A DNA stretch of 64,000 nt from JBCCBV01 sp039033855 (GTDB taxonomy: Bacteria; Planctomycetota; Phycisphaerae; Phycisphaerales; Phycisphaeraceae), in contig JBCCBV010000003.1 of assembly GCA_039033855.1 (NCBI GenBank), positions 1-64,000 of the forward strand, in the 5' to 3' direction. Position numbers and translations under genes: made by a program. The notes under the pieces are model-generated. The model searched no databases. It was not told the DNA's origin and saw only the letters and a list, made by a program, of their open reading frames with translations. Numbering within the stretch: position 1 is the stretch's first letter; every line of letters starts with the position of its first letter. This document shows, one piece after another, positions 1-9,627 of the stretch.

Positions 1-2
1 CG

Positions 3-143
3 ATCGACATCCGCGTCGAAGCGATCGGCCGACGCGGCGCCGACCAACTGCTCTGGCGGATCGCCCAAGGCAGCAACGCCGACCGCATGTGCACCACCGT
101 GGAGCCCCGCTTGGTCCTGCCGGAGAGTTTGCCGGCGCGTTAG
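3..143 (+). CDS. C-terminal end of probable LacI-family transcriptional regulator (5' partial)
   Basis: Only the last 46 codons are inside the window; the reading frame is open to the left edge and ends at TAG 141-143. The tail reads ...DQLLWRIAQGSNAD... followed by TTVEPRLVLPESLPAR. This resembles the end of LacI/PurR-type sugar regulators, where a helix carrying 'LL..I.G' is followed by a strand with a 'P.LVVR.S' motif in the periplasmic-binding-protein-like domain. The DNA-binding domain would lie outside the window. Its position just upstream of a same-strand carbohydrate locus fits a local regulator. The fragment is too short for certainty; another protein with a Peripla_BP_3 fold is possible. 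Confidence 0.5.
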   Translation: MDIRVEAIGRRGADQLLWRIAQGSNADRMCTTVEPRLVLPESLPAR

Positions 144-261
144 ACCCCGATCGCTCTCGCATCCGCGGCTCTTGCTTCTAAATCCAGCTTCCGAACCAAC
201 GTCCCGACTTTTCTTGTTTCACCCCTTTCTTGTTCTCACTCACCCTTAGGAGGATGCCTGC

Positions 262-2175
262 ATGTTCACCACCAAGACCCTTTTGCCTTGTGTCGCGCTT
301 GTTTCGTCGGCCGCCGTGTCGAGCGTGGCGATCGCCCAGACCGTCGCCGTCAACCTGGGCGACGATCTCGCCGGCGGCAACCAGAACTCGAACCTCGACG
401 ACGGCGCGCAGTTGCAAGTGGAGGTCGTCGATATCGATGGCGACACCGTCAACGACGCCCGGACCTTCATCCCCATCGACCACACCGGTTCCTTCATCGG
501 GGCCGGCCAGGTCCCCCTCGCGGACCCCGGCACCACCACCACGAACTGGCGAGCCGGCATGCAGATCGTGAACTACGGCACGAACGTGCCTTCGGACGTC
601 AACCTCTTCCGCTTGGCCGGCAACAGCGCGACGAATGACAGCTTGCAGATGACCTCGACGGCCCAGGCCGCGGGCGCCACGTCCCAGGGCGCCGCGTTTT
701 TGCCGCACGTCGTAAAGGACGACTTCCTCGGCGGCCTGAGCGCCGCGACCGAACTCAGCTTCACCGACGTCGCCGGCGGCTTCACGCTGAGCTACGGCAA
801 CCAGAACACGCCGGACGCCAACGGTATCCGCCGAGCCCGTCTTCTGGCTCAGGACGGCTCGCAGTGGTACATCTCCGATGCGCTGGGGGGCGGCAGCTCC
901 GCGTCCATCACCATCAACCCGTTCAGCGAGACGTGGTACCCGATCGACCTGACCAACAACTTCTTCTACGACGAAGTCGGCGGCGGCGACCTCACGCCGA
1001 CCGGTTCGACCATCGGCGCCCCGGTCCTCGGCTCGACGTTCACCGACATTCAGGCGCTGGGCGCCCACCTGATGAAGACCAGCTATGACGGGTCCGGCGC
1101 CAACGAGTTCAACGTCAACGTCAACGACTTTGTGGTCTCGCTCGACGCGGTGTTCCCGCCGCCGCCCGAGCCGGTCGTCGGCCTCGCCGTGGTCGACTGG
1201 GACATGGACACCATCACGCCGGGCGTGTCCACCACCGAGATCTTCGGTAACACCTTCACCGGCGACGCGGTGATCGACGGCAGCGGCACCCCCAACCCCG
1301 GCCTGGTGTCGGGTGAGACGAACGACCCGCTGTTCCTCGGCGACATCACGCCGGGCGGCGCGCTTGGGCCCATTCCCCCGGCCACCATGCCCACGCAGAC
1401 CGTCGGCAACGGCGGCGCCGGCGGCGTGGGCGAAGCCCTGTCGTTCGACGGCGTCGACGACGAGGCCTACGGCGTCATCGCCTGGCTCGCCGACAGCACC
1501 GAAGCCACCTTCATCGACGAGCTCGACGGCGTGTACGTCAACCTCGACTTCAACGAGGTCGACAAGGACGCCGCCGGCCTGCAGACCATCCTCAGCGCCC
1601 GCAACACCTTCGAGCTCCGCATCAACGACGGCGACCTCGAATGGGTCACCTGGCTCGAGGCCGGCGGCACCGACACCATCGCGTTCGAGCTCGACGCCTC
1701 GGGCGGCTGGCACAACGTGGAGGCGTTCCTGCGTCCCGACGGCGTGTCGGCCTTGTATGTCGACGGCGTCCTGGCCGGCCAGAGCGCCCCGGGCCTGCTG
1801 AAGATCGACCGCCGAAGCATCGTGCTCGGTAACACCGAGAGCGAAGCCCGCTTCTTCGAAGGTCTGATCGACAATGTCTTCGTGGGCGGCGGCATCCTCG
1901 ATGCGTTGCTCGAAGGCGACGCCAACGGCGACGGCAACGTCGACCTGCTGGACTTCGACATCCTCGCTTCCAACTTCGGGGCCGGCCCCGGCTTCGGCGG
2001 CGGCATCGCGGGCGGCGACTTCAACGAAGACGGCAACGTCGACCTGCTGGACTTCGACATCCTGGCCGGCAACTTCGGCGCCAGCAGCCCCGGTGCCGTG
2101 CCCGAGCCTGCATCGCTCGGCCTGCTCGCACTCGGCGGGGCTGCCCTGCTCCGGGGGCGTCGTCGTCGGGCCTGA
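262..2175 (+). CDS. Secreted LamG-like / dockerin-like PEP-CTERM protein
   Basis: A 637-residue secreted protein. The ATG has a strong AGGAGG at 248-253, 8 bases upstream. Residues 1-26 form a signal peptide ending VAIA-Q. The first 290 residues are not recognised. Residues about 390-550 look like a LamG/concanavalin-type lectin fold (ALSFDGVDDEAYG, later ASGGWHNVEAFL and ALYVDGVLAGQ). Two dockerin-like calcium repeats follow from about residue 552 (GDANGDGNVDLLDFDILA and GDFNEDGNVDLLDFDILA). The protein ends in a PEP-CTERM signal (VPEPAS at about 613, hydrophobic stretch, RGRRRRA), so it is probably sorted to the envelope by an exosortase. No catalytic motif is visible. A carbohydrate-binding or matrix role is inferred from the lectin-like fold and the neighbours. 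Confidence 0.8.
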   Translation: MFTTKTLLPCVALVSSAAVSSVAIAQTVAVNLGDDLAGGNQNSNLDDGAQLQVEVVDIDGDTVNDARTFIPIDHTGSFIGAGQVPLADPGTTTTNWRAGMQIVNYGTNVPSDVNLFRLAGNSATNDSLQMTSTAQAAGATSQGAAFLPHVVKDDFLGGLSAATELSFTDVAGGFTLSYGNQNTPDANGIRRARLLAQDGSQWYISDALGGGSSASITINPFSETWYPIDLTNNFFYDEVGGGDLTPTGSTIGAPVLGSTFTDIQALGAHLMKTSYDGSGANEFNVNVNDFVVSLDAVFPPPPEPVVGLAVVDWDMDTITPGVSTTEIFGNTFTGDAVIDGSGTPNPGLVSGETNDPLFLGDITPGGALGPIPPATMPTQTVGNGGAGGVGEALSFDGVDDEAYGVIAWLADSTEATFIDELDGVYVNLDFNEVDKDAAGLQTILSARNTFELRINDGDLEWVTWLEAGGTDTIAFELDASGGWHNVEAFLRPDGVSALYVDGVLAGQSAPGLLKIDRRSIVLGNTESEARFFEGLIDNVFVGGGILDALLEGDANGDGNVDLLDFDILASNFGAGPGFGGGIAGGDFNEDGNVDLLDFDILAGNFGASSPGAVPEPASLGLLALGGAALLRGRRRRA

Positions 2176-2369
2176 TCGTTGTTACCTCCTGTCGTCGGGT
2201 CGCCCTATCGGGCGGCCCGACGCTTCGCGATCGACGCCACAACCTCCCGAAAAGCCCCCGGGGTGGGGGCGCCCCGGCTCGGCGAAAGCCGACTCGGGGC
2301 ATTGAACGGAACGGGTTCGCCATGCGAGCCATCAACGCCGAAACGCAACCCTCCGCAAGGGACTGAACC

Positions 2370-3251
2370 ATGTCACAACCACGCTCCACCGAAGCAACAC
2401 GCCCCGTACCAAGCCCGCTCGCACCGAGCCCTCTCACGCATCGCACCCGGCGCGCGCAACACGGCTTCACGCTGATCGAACTGCTGGTGGTGATCGCGAT
2501 CATCGCGCTGCTGATCGGCATCCTCCTGCCGGTGCTCAGCGCCGCCCGCGAAACGGCTCGCACCGTCAAGTGCTCTGCTCAGCTGCGCGACATCGGCATC
2601 GCGGTTCAGGCTTACGAGGACGATTTCCAAAGGCTGCCGATCAATGGCTACCAGTCCGCCCCTGGTGTGAAACCGGTACAAACAGGTCCGGACGGGAAAA
2701 TCGCTCGCTGGCCCAATCTGATCAATCCGTATTACGGGCAAGACACGAAGGGGGGAAGCACAAACGTATATGGCTTTGAGCACTACAAGTGCCCTGTCAA
2801 CATCGCCGAGCAGGGCGCTCAGAACAACCCCGTGGGCACCTATGGTTACAACGGTTGGTTCCGCGGGGAAGCGTTCCCGACGAACCCCTTTACCAACCCC
2901 CAGCAGTTCACGTGGAGTTCGAGGGAAGAGATCTCGAACCCATCCGAGTTGCCGTTCTTTGGCGACACGGGCTACAAGGACACAGACGCGGACGGGGATT
3001 CTGGAGGGCTGAGCATGGCCTTTACGGGCCCGCACGGGATCGCAGAAGAGCTCTACGGGTGGACCGATCCGGTCGGAACGACCAATGATCGCGGCCCCAG
3101 CCCGAACCACAATGGCTCGACGAACTACCTGTTCGCCGATGGTCACGTCGAAACCGAGGGCGAGATTTGGCCGTGGAGCGACTTCATCGGCACCGACTTC
3201 CACCCCAAGGGCGATGTCGAGATCAATCCCGATGGCTCCAGGGTGAAGTGA
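2370..3251 (+). CDS. Type II secretion-like pseudopilin with H-X9-DG motif
   Basis: A 293-residue protein with a prepilin N-terminal methylation signal. A 31-residue basic leader precedes GFTLIELLVV, a hydrophobic helix follows (IAIIALLIGILLPVLSAARE), then a soluble C-terminal domain. Near the end H and DG are spaced by nine residues (NHNGSTNYLFADGHVE), the signature of the planctomycete pseudopilin group often labelled DUF1559 or H-X9-DG. Prepilin peptidase would cleave after the Gly before FTLIE. The DNA over the helix is almost identical to that of the pseudopilin gene at 26496. Its place between a LamG protein and the lyase-like genes suggests co-expression with the carbohydrate locus, but the substrate or assembly is unknown. 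Confidence 0.85.
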   Translation: MSQPRSTEATRPVPSPLAPSPLTHRTRRAQHGFTLIELLVVIAIIALLIGILLPVLSAARETARTVKCSAQLRDIGIAVQAYEDDFQRLPINGYQSAPGVKPVQTGPDGKIARWPNLINPYYGQDTKGGSTNVYGFEHYKCPVNIAEQGAQNNPVGTYGYNGWFRGEAFPTNPFTNPQQFTWSSREEISNPSELPFFGDTGYKDTDADGDSGGLSMAFTGPHGIAEELYGWTDPVGTTNDRGPSPNHNGSTNYLFADGHVETEGEIWPWSDFIGTDFHPKGDVEINPDGSRVK

Positions 3252-3354
3252 AAGCACTTAACATCGACCGCTTCTATTCGCGTTGCTTGCCCAACGAAGT
3301 AGCAATCCACGACGGAGCGTCCCCTTCGTCTTTACACTTGCTGACTGTGGAACG

Positions 3355-5964
3355 ATGACTCACACCGTGACCACCACGTTGCGTGCAAGCCTTGCGTCCA
3401 TAGCGCTGCTTTGCGCGACGGCGTTGCCGGCGTCTGCTCAGGCCCACAAGCTCGTCGATGCGGTGCACGAGTCGCCCAGTCATTTGGGCTTTGCCGCTGA
3501 AGACGGGCTGGTGACGTCTTCCTGGGAGCGAAACCTGGACGCGCTCGACTTCACCGACCACAAGGTCGGCGATTTCAGCCTGCAAGCCGTTGTGGAAGAC
3601 AAGGCTCAAAGGGTGGGCCTGACGCCCGGGCCGTTTATCGAGGCGTGGGACCTCGGGTCGTACCAACAGCTTGAGATGTGGGTGTGGATTGATGGGGTGC
3701 CGGGTTCCGGTCCGGTTGAATTCGTCCTGATCGACCAGAGCGGCAACGCCGCGCGTCACGCGGACCTTTCGGTCGAGGCCGACGGCGCATGGAAGCAGCT
3801 GCGCATCCCCCTGGATGAACTCGAGGGCGACGCATCGTTTCAACGCAATGCCGTGGCCGCGGTGCAGACCGCTTCTCCGCTTCCGGTGGGCGCCACGGTT
3901 GGCTTCGACGGGGCGATGTTTACCTCTGAAGATTGCGGCGCGCCGCTCGGTGTCACCGACATGACCTACGCCCAGCGGATGTCCGAGGCCGACGCCACGC
4001 GTGAGGCCCGCGCCCGCGCCAGCTACCGCCTGACCGCCGACTTCGAGCAGCCCGGCGGTTTCCTGTTCGACCTCTACGCCAAGCTCTGGCTCAACGAGGA
4101 CGTGGACGAGGTCAACGCCCAGTTGCTGGCGATCTTCTCCGCCGACCCGACGTCCGAACTCGGCCGAAAGCACGAGATCCACCGCGACTGGAGCCTTTGG
4201 CTGTCGCCTTACATGGTGCGGCTGTACCACCAGTTCGGCAGCACCAGCCGCAAGATGCCCGGCCGGCTCTACCCGGACACCGAACAAGCCCTGCTCGAAC
4301 TGCTGTGGAACCGCACGCAGGCCACCAACGACATCGCGCTGACCCGCAAGAGCACCTGGTGGATGATCGGCAGCGAGAACCACGACATCCACGTGAAGGC
4401 CGATGCTCTCATTTCCTCGCAGATCTTCAAGAACCATCCCGACTTCAAAGACCGCGCGTACGAAAACGCCGGCCACGGCGGGGGCATGGGCTACTGGTTC
4501 CACCACAACCACGGCGACGGTACGTTCAAGGGCCCGCAAGGCAACGCCCAGTGGGCCGACGGCAACGAGTACACCGCGCAAGACCACTGCGAAGCGTGGA
4601 CCGCCTACTGGAAGGAATACCTGCGCGAACGCGTGAAGAAAGGATTCTTCCTTGAGGTCGCCTCGCAGGGGTATATGAAGTTCACCGTCTCGTCGATCCA
4701 AGACATTTACGACAAGGCGGAAGACCCGGAACTGAAGGCCTTGGCGAAGGACTTCCTCGACCTGGTCTGGGCCGAGTGGGCGCAGGACCAGCTCGTGGCC
4801 ATCCGCGGCGGCTCGAAGACCCGGTGGTACGACCGGCCTTACGGCGCGATGTTCCGGGCGTCGGCCTTCCACACCGGCGGCATGACCAATGACCCGGTCT
4901 GGTGGTACATGCTTTACGCCAGCGATTACCGCTGGCCCGAATACGTCTGGCGCATGGCCCTCGACCGGCAGGGCAAGGGCGATTTTGCGTACATCTCGCG
5001 CAAGCCCGGCGAAGAGCCCGTGCGCTGGCCGCGCCCCGCTGGGCTCGAACGCACGCTGATTTGCGACACCGAGTCGCGCCTGGTCCGTTACAGCTGGGTC
5101 ACGCCGGACTACATCCTCGGCACGCAGATGGACCACCCCGGTGCGGTGCACAGCCACCTCAGCAGCCAGAACCGCTGGCAGGGGATGACGTTCGCAGCCA
5201 ATCCCACGGCAACGATCGCGCCGGTCGCGCTCGACTTGAGCAACCCCGAGCGCTGGAAGCAGGCCGGACGGGCTTCGGTCCCGATGTACCGCAGCGCGCA
5301 AGAGGGCAACGTGCTCATCACCCAGCAGGCCCGACGATGGACCCAGCAGAACCCGGATTGGTACCCCGCCAAGGTCAACGCCAACCTCCCTTACGGCGTC
5401 CGATTCAATGGCAAGATGGACGCCTTGGACGAGCAAGATGGCTGGGTCTTCGCCCGGGTGGGCGACGCCTACGTGGGCGTGCGCGTGGTCAAGGGCGGTT
5501 ACGACTACGACGAAAACTGGACCGAGGCCGGCGAGAGCGAGCTGTATGCCGTGATGGATGACGGCGCTTACGTATGGGGGCCGAAGAAGCAGTTCATCCG
5601 GTTCACCGATAACTACAGCCCGGTCATTCTCCACGCGGGCCGAGCCGATACGCACGGCGACTACGAATCGTTCAAGGCGCACGTGCTCGCCGGCCAAGTC
5701 CGGCTCCGCAATACCGTCGTGCCAGGTTGGTATGTGCTCGAGTACAGGCCGCAGGGCGAGTCGCCGCGCGACTTTGAGTTCAACGTCGCCAACTCCTCGA
5801 TCCCCTCGATCAACGGCGAGCTCGTGGATTACGCCCCGCCCTACGTTTTCCGCAGCCCGTTCCTGAATGCGAAGTACGACAGCGGCGTGGTCCGTATCAC
5901 GGTGGACGACATCGACACCACGCTCGACTTCCGCCCGCATCAGGCAAGCATAAACGCCGACTAA
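3355..5964 (+). CDS. Large secreted protein, putative polysaccharide lyase-like (NHD-motif toroid)
   Basis: The frame is open from 3283, but ATG 3355 is preferred because it gives a clean signal peptide (MTHTVTTTLRASLASIALL, cleavage near ALPASAQA); the product is 869 residues. Residues about 30-190 look like a beta-sandwich carbohydrate-binding domain. A helix-rich region follows with SENHDIH (N342-H343), a His-rich AGHGGGMGYWFHHNH stretch and EVASQGYMKFT. The last 300 residues are beta-rich and include MDHPGAVHSH and SSQNRWQG. An Asn-His pair plus a Tyr on an alpha/alpha toroid joined to a beta sandwich is how several polysaccharide lyase families are built, so lyase activity is my inference; I do not recognise the exact family. 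It is a full-length paralogue of the next gene, but has no dockerin or PEP-CTERM tail and so is probably released. Confidence 0.6.
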   Translation: MTHTVTTTLRASLASIALLCATALPASAQAHKLVDAVHESPSHLGFAAEDGLVTSSWERNLDALDFTDHKVGDFSLQAVVEDKAQRVGLTPGPFIEAWDLGSYQQLEMWVWIDGVPGSGPVEFVLIDQSGNAARHADLSVEADGAWKQLRIPLDELEGDASFQRNAVAAVQTASPLPVGATVGFDGAMFTSEDCGAPLGVTDMTYAQRMSEADATREARARASYRLTADFEQPGGFLFDLYAKLWLNEDVDEVNAQLLAIFSADPTSELGRKHEIHRDWSLWLSPYMVRLYHQFGSTSRKMPGRLYPDTEQALLELLWNRTQATNDIALTRKSTWWMIGSENHDIHVKADALISSQIFKNHPDFKDRAYENAGHGGGMGYWFHHNHGDGTFKGPQGNAQWADGNEYTAQDHCEAWTAYWKEYLRERVKKGFFLEVASQGYMKFTVSSIQDIYDKAEDPELKALAKDFLDLVWAEWAQDQLVAIRGGSKTRWYDRPYGAMFRASAFHTGGMTNDPVWWYMLYASDYRWPEYVWRMALDRQGKGDFAYISRKPGEEPVRWPRPAGLERTLICDTESRLVRYSWVTPDYILGTQMDHPGAVHSHLSSQNRWQGMTFAANPTATIAPVALDLSNPERWKQAGRASVPMYRSAQEGNVLITQQARRWTQQNPDWYPAKVNANLPYGVRFNGKMDALDEQDGWVFARVGDAYVGVRVVKGGYDYDENWTEAGESELYAVMDDGAYVWGPKKQFIRFTDNYSPVILHAGRADTHGDYESFKAHVLAGQVRLRNTVVPGWYVLEYRPQGESPRDFEFNVANSSIPSINGELVDYAPPYVFRSPFLNAKYDSGVVRITVDDIDTTLDFRPHQASINAD

Positions 5965-6021
5965 TCTGCTCGTTTTGTTTCGCCGACGCGTCGCCTGCGG
6001 CCATACTTCCTGGCAGTTCTG

Positions 6022-9006
6022 ATGAAGCAGGTGACCCCGAGATCGAGTCTCCGCCCGGCGTTCGCCACCGGCACCCTGCTGCTGGCCGTGTGCGGACCCG
6101 CTTTCGCCGACGCGGTCGCCAATCGTCAAGCCGAGTACATGAACGCGTACTACGACGACTTCCGCAACAGCGCGGACATCGGCGTGGTCGGCGGGCGGAC
6201 GATCGGCGTCGCCCACGCCGCGTTCGCTCTCGGTAAGCCCGCTGCGGACCTGTTCGATCTCAACGACGCCCTCGACCAGTACCTCACGGCCAACGCCAAC
6301 ATCTGGCCGCAGTCGGTGGGACAGGATTCGGCCACCATCGACACGTATTGGGAACTGCCCATGCTCGCGTCGATGGTGCTTGACCCCAATCTCTCGTCGC
6401 AGGTCACGCCGAGCAACCAGGCCAAGATCAAGGACTACCTGGTCAGTTTCAGCGACACATACGATCGCGCCGACCGGCCGTTGCTCACGCCGGGCAACGA
6501 CCCCACCCGCATCTTTTCGAGCGGCAACCACGACATGCACGCGGCGACGGTCCACTTCATGACCGCGCAGATCGTCAAGGACGACCCGGCCTACAACAAC
6601 CACAGCTTCCCGGGCGGGTACACCCCCGAGCAGCGCTACGGGCAGTGGAACACCAAATTGCTGGAGTACTTCCAGGACCGGGCCGGCAAGGGCCAGTCGG
6701 TGGAAGTCGGGTCGCCCGTCTATCAGCCCACCTACATGCGGCCGTTGTTGCACGTCGCCGAGTACGCCGAGGACGACCGGCTGAAAGAGATCTCGCGCGA
6801 ATACATCGACCTGCACTACGCCGATCTGGCCCAGGAGACCATCGAGGGCATCCGCGGCGGGGCGAAGTCGCGGTCGATCAAGAACCGCAGCCTCACCGCC
6901 GACACCGAGCGCAGCCGGCAGTACATCTACTCGTTCATCGGCACCCCGGACACCGGACTCGCCGACTTGCCGACGGGCCCCCAGCTGCAGCGGATGATGG
7001 GCGCGGCGATGACGACTGACTATCGCGTGCCGCAAGCCATCGCGGACATGATGCTCGACGACGAAGCGCGCGGCAGCTACACCTACGTCACCAATCGCAT
7101 GGCCGAGGGCGTGCGTACGGTCGAGAACGGCGAGATCGTCAATATCCCGTCCGCGACCCAGTCGTCGATGCTGCGCACCACCCGCGTGACGCCGGACTAT
7201 ACGCTCGGTTGGTTCACCCTCGACGAGACCAAGGACTACATGGCGATCAGCAGCCAGAGCCAGTCGATGGGCGTCATCACCGACGCTTCGCTCGACAGCC
7301 GGCTGGTGGTGAACCTCACCGGAGGCAAGGTGACCGACGAGCTGCAGGCCGTGGGCTTCGGCGACGCCGTGCTCATCCGCAAGCAGGTCAGCAAGCACGT
7401 CGGCGAAAAGCCGCGGGTCTACGTCGCGCCCGATTTCAACTACAACTTCGAGCTTGACGGCTGGGTTTTCGGCACCGACGACAGCGGCGCGTACTTCGCC
7501 GTCCAGGGCCGGCTGCCCGCCGGCGCGACCACCTTCACCACCGCCGACGCGTCCAGCGACTTGGGCGCCGGCGACTACCTGGTGTTCGACGACGAAGACA
7601 CCGTGGTGGTCCTGCAGATGGGCCGGGCCGGCGACTACGCCAGCTTCGCCGATTTCCAGGCCGACGTCCGCAGCAACACGCTGACCTACGACGCCAACGA
7701 CGGGTCGCTGACCTACGACGCTGGCACGCCGATCACGATGTTCAACGACACGCGTGTGCCGCACGTGGGTGGGCAGGTGGTCGACCTCACGCCCGACAAG
7801 ACCTGGGACAGCCCGTACCTCAACGGCGACTACGGCGCCAACGTCGTCACCTTCACCGACCTCCAGGGCAACTCGTTCGACCTGGACTTCAACTACAACC
7901 CGGTCGCACCGACCCAGCAGCGCACTACGGCCGCGAGTACGACTCAGACCGGCGTGTTCAGCCCCGGCTACCGCGAGATGGTTGGCATGACCGAGTTCAG
8001 CTCGAATTCGATCGACCCGTTGACGTACGCGATCGACCCTACATCTACGTTGCAGATCGACTTCGACGCCTACCACGACGTGATGGACACGCTGGTGATC
8101 AACGGCGACCTGCAGCTCGGCGGCGAGCTGCTCGTGAACACCGTGCGCGGCGCCCCGACAGAGGCCGGCGTTTATCAGGTCTTCTCGGCGAACAACATCA
8201 CGGGCGCCTTCGACACGCTCACGCTGCCCGTCGTCGGCTCCGGTCTGATCTGGAACACGGACAACCTAAGCATCGACGGCACCATTGCGCTGCGGCAAGG
8301 CATGTCGATCACGCTCGGCGACATCAACACCAACTATGGCGCCGTCAACCCCGACGACAACCCGTTTGTGGACCCGGCTTTCGAGGCCGATTTGCAGGCC
8401 GTTTCTGCAAACTGGACGCTGCTGGGCTTGGACGAAGACGGCCGGAACGACGCACGCGCCATGACCTTCGGCTTCACGCCCCTCGACCCTTTGGCGCTGG
8501 AAAGCGTTTGGATCGAGGTTCGGGTTCAGGGACTCAGCGGGTACGAAAACGACAACATGGCGTTGGACGCCATCGGCAACAACCGCAAGATCAATGCGAT
8601 GCAGGGCTACGTCGAAGGCGGTGGCTGGATGACGATCCGCTACGACCTCGACCCCGCCGAGTTCGCCTTGCTCGCCGACGGTCAGTTGAACCTCGCGTTC
8701 TTCGACGACACGCTCGTCGACTGGGTGACGCTGTCGTGGCTCGAAGCGGCTGCCGTAACCCTCGAGGGCGACTTTAACGCCGACGGCGTGATCGACCTCC
8801 TTGACTTCGACATCCTGGCGCAGCACTTCGGTTTGACCAGCGGTGGGACGCTGGCCACCGGCGACGCCAACGCAGACGGCGCCGTCAACCTGCTCGACTT
8901 CGACCTGCTGGCGCAGAACTTTGGGGCCGCGCTGCCCGGCGCCGTGCCCGAGCCCGCTTCGGTGGCGCTGCTCGCCCTGGGCGGGTTGGCCGCCTGGCGC
9001 CGCTAA
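6022..9006 (+). CDS. Secreted putative polysaccharide lyase-like protein with dockerin and PEP-CTERM tail
   Basis: A 994-residue protein starting 57 bases after the previous gene. It has a signal peptide (MKQVTPRSSLRPAFATG..., cleavage near PAFADA) and a helical region carrying SGNHDMH (N169-H170), the ERxxKG-like segment DRAGKGQSVEVGSPVY and EGIRGGAKSRS. These align by eye with SENHDIH, VKKGFFLEVASQGY and VAIRGGSKTRW of its neighbour. Its beta-sandwich lacks the neighbour's MDHP and HSH histidines (LDETKDYMAISSQSQ instead), so specificity or activity may differ. About residues 640-900 are extra beta-rich modules of the kind common in PEP-CTERM proteins. Dockerin-like repeats start near 915 and the VPEPAS tail near 974. 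It is expected to be envelope-anchored or sorted. The lyase role is inferred. Confidence 0.6.
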   Translation: MKQVTPRSSLRPAFATGTLLLAVCGPAFADAVANRQAEYMNAYYDDFRNSADIGVVGGRTIGVAHAAFALGKPAADLFDLNDALDQYLTANANIWPQSVGQDSATIDTYWELPMLASMVLDPNLSSQVTPSNQAKIKDYLVSFSDTYDRADRPLLTPGNDPTRIFSSGNHDMHAATVHFMTAQIVKDDPAYNNHSFPGGYTPEQRYGQWNTKLLEYFQDRAGKGQSVEVGSPVYQPTYMRPLLHVAEYAEDDRLKEISREYIDLHYADLAQETIEGIRGGAKSRSIKNRSLTADTERSRQYIYSFIGTPDTGLADLPTGPQLQRMMGAAMTTDYRVPQAIADMMLDDEARGSYTYVTNRMAEGVRTVENGEIVNIPSATQSSMLRTTRVTPDYTLGWFTLDETKDYMAISSQSQSMGVITDASLDSRLVVNLTGGKVTDELQAVGFGDAVLIRKQVSKHVGEKPRVYVAPDFNYNFELDGWVFGTDDSGAYFAVQGRLPAGATTFTTADASSDLGAGDYLVFDDEDTVVVLQMGRAGDYASFADFQADVRSNTLTYDANDGSLTYDAGTPITMFNDTRVPHVGGQVVDLTPDKTWDSPYLNGDYGANVVTFTDLQGNSFDLDFNYNPVAPTQQRTTAASTTQTGVFSPGYREMVGMTEFSSNSIDPLTYAIDPTSTLQIDFDAYHDVMDTLVINGDLQLGGELLVNTVRGAPTEAGVYQVFSANNITGAFDTLTLPVVGSGLIWNTDNLSIDGTIALRQGMSITLGDINTNYGAVNPDDNPFVDPAFEADLQAVSANWTLLGLDEDGRNDARAMTFGFTPLDPLALESVWIEVRVQGLSGYENDNMALDAIGNNRKINAMQGYVEGGGWMTIRYDLDPAEFALLADGQLNLAFFDDTLVDWVTLSWLEAAAVTLEGDFNADGVIDLLDFDILAQHFGLTSGGTLATGDANADGAVNLLDFDLLAQNFGAALPGAVPEPASVALLALGGLAAWRR

Positions 9007-9094
9007 CGTGGTTGTGTTGGAATGAATCCGGGGCGTTTGCTCTGTTCGTGCGTACGCTACCGCCTCCACACTGTTTTAGAATCGGGAGAACACC

Positions 9095-9415
9095 ATGGCC
9101 CGCGCCTGCTTCACGCTCCACGTCAAACCGGACAAGCTCGACGAGTACCGGCGTGTTCACGAAGAGGTCTGGCCGGAGATGCTCGACGCGCTGCGTAAGC
9201 ACGGGTGGAGCAACTACTCGCTGTTTCTGCGGGACGATGGGCTCCTGATCGGTTATTGCGACACCGACAACTTCGACGCGGCGGTCGCGGGCATGCAGGA
9301 CGAGCCCGTCAACCAGCGCTGGCAGGAGAGCGTGAAAGACCTGTTCGTCGAGCTGTCGGGCGACGCGGCCGACACATCGATGCGGGTGCTCCCCGAAGTC
9401 TTCCACTTGGATTAG
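9095..9415 (+). CDS. rhaM: L-rhamnose mutarotase
   Basis: A 106-residue protein of the RhaM family, which interconverts the alpha and beta anomers of L-rhamnose before isomerisation. The length matches the family (about 104 residues). His22 lies in RRVHEEVWPEML, matching the catalytic region RRHNPIWPEL of the Escherichia coli enzyme. YSLFL, the QRWQE segment and the terminal EVFHLD are also at the expected places. It lies between the lyase-like genes and the beta-helix gene on the same strand, and is the clearest clue that the local substrate contains rhamnose. No rhamnose isomerase, kinase or aldolase is in the window. It has no signal peptide and is cytoplasmic. Confidence 0.9.
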   Translation: MARACFTLHVKPDKLDEYRRVHEEVWPEMLDALRKHGWSNYSLFLRDDGLLIGYCDTDNFDAAVAGMQDEPVNQRWQESVKDLFVELSGDAADTSMRVLPEVFHLD

Positions 9416-9627
9416 CCGAGACCAAGTCCGGTGCTGGTCTGGCGATTCACGGTTTCACGGGCTCAGAAAACGGGTGACGCCGGTTTGCGCATTTAACACA
9501 TGTTATATGCCGCTTGGTTCTCCACACCGATATTTCTATGATCGTCTTTTAAGAAATTGCGCCGTGGGCGTGCCCAGGGCCGCTGCCTGTCTTTTCCTTT
9601 TCTGCAGTACGACAAGGATCGCGTTCC
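9416..9627 (+). other. Intergenic region with AT-rich patch and small inverted repeat
   Basis: This 212-base gap separates rhaM from the beta-helix gene. It contains the most AT-rich stretch of this part of the window, about 9490-9560. In it TAACA and TGTTA arms flank a CA centre at about 9495-9506, followed by ATAT and TTTTAAGAAAT stretches. Such a patch in GC-rich DNA is where a promoter or operator would be expected for the gene at 9628. No clear -35/-10 pair is claimed. Confidence 0.3.

Noticed and set aside
178..1713. A 511-codon - strand open frame opposite the LamG/dockerin protein
   Set aside because: Composition is GC-skew noise (Val, Gly, Arg, Asp), with no motif or ribosome-binding site.
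3274..8076. A 1600-codon open frame on the - strand opposite the two lyase-like genes
   Set aside because: Its translation is dominated by Arg, Val, Gly, His and Asp without any fold signature, as expected for the antisense of a GC-rich gene. The + strand genes have signal peptides and paralogy.
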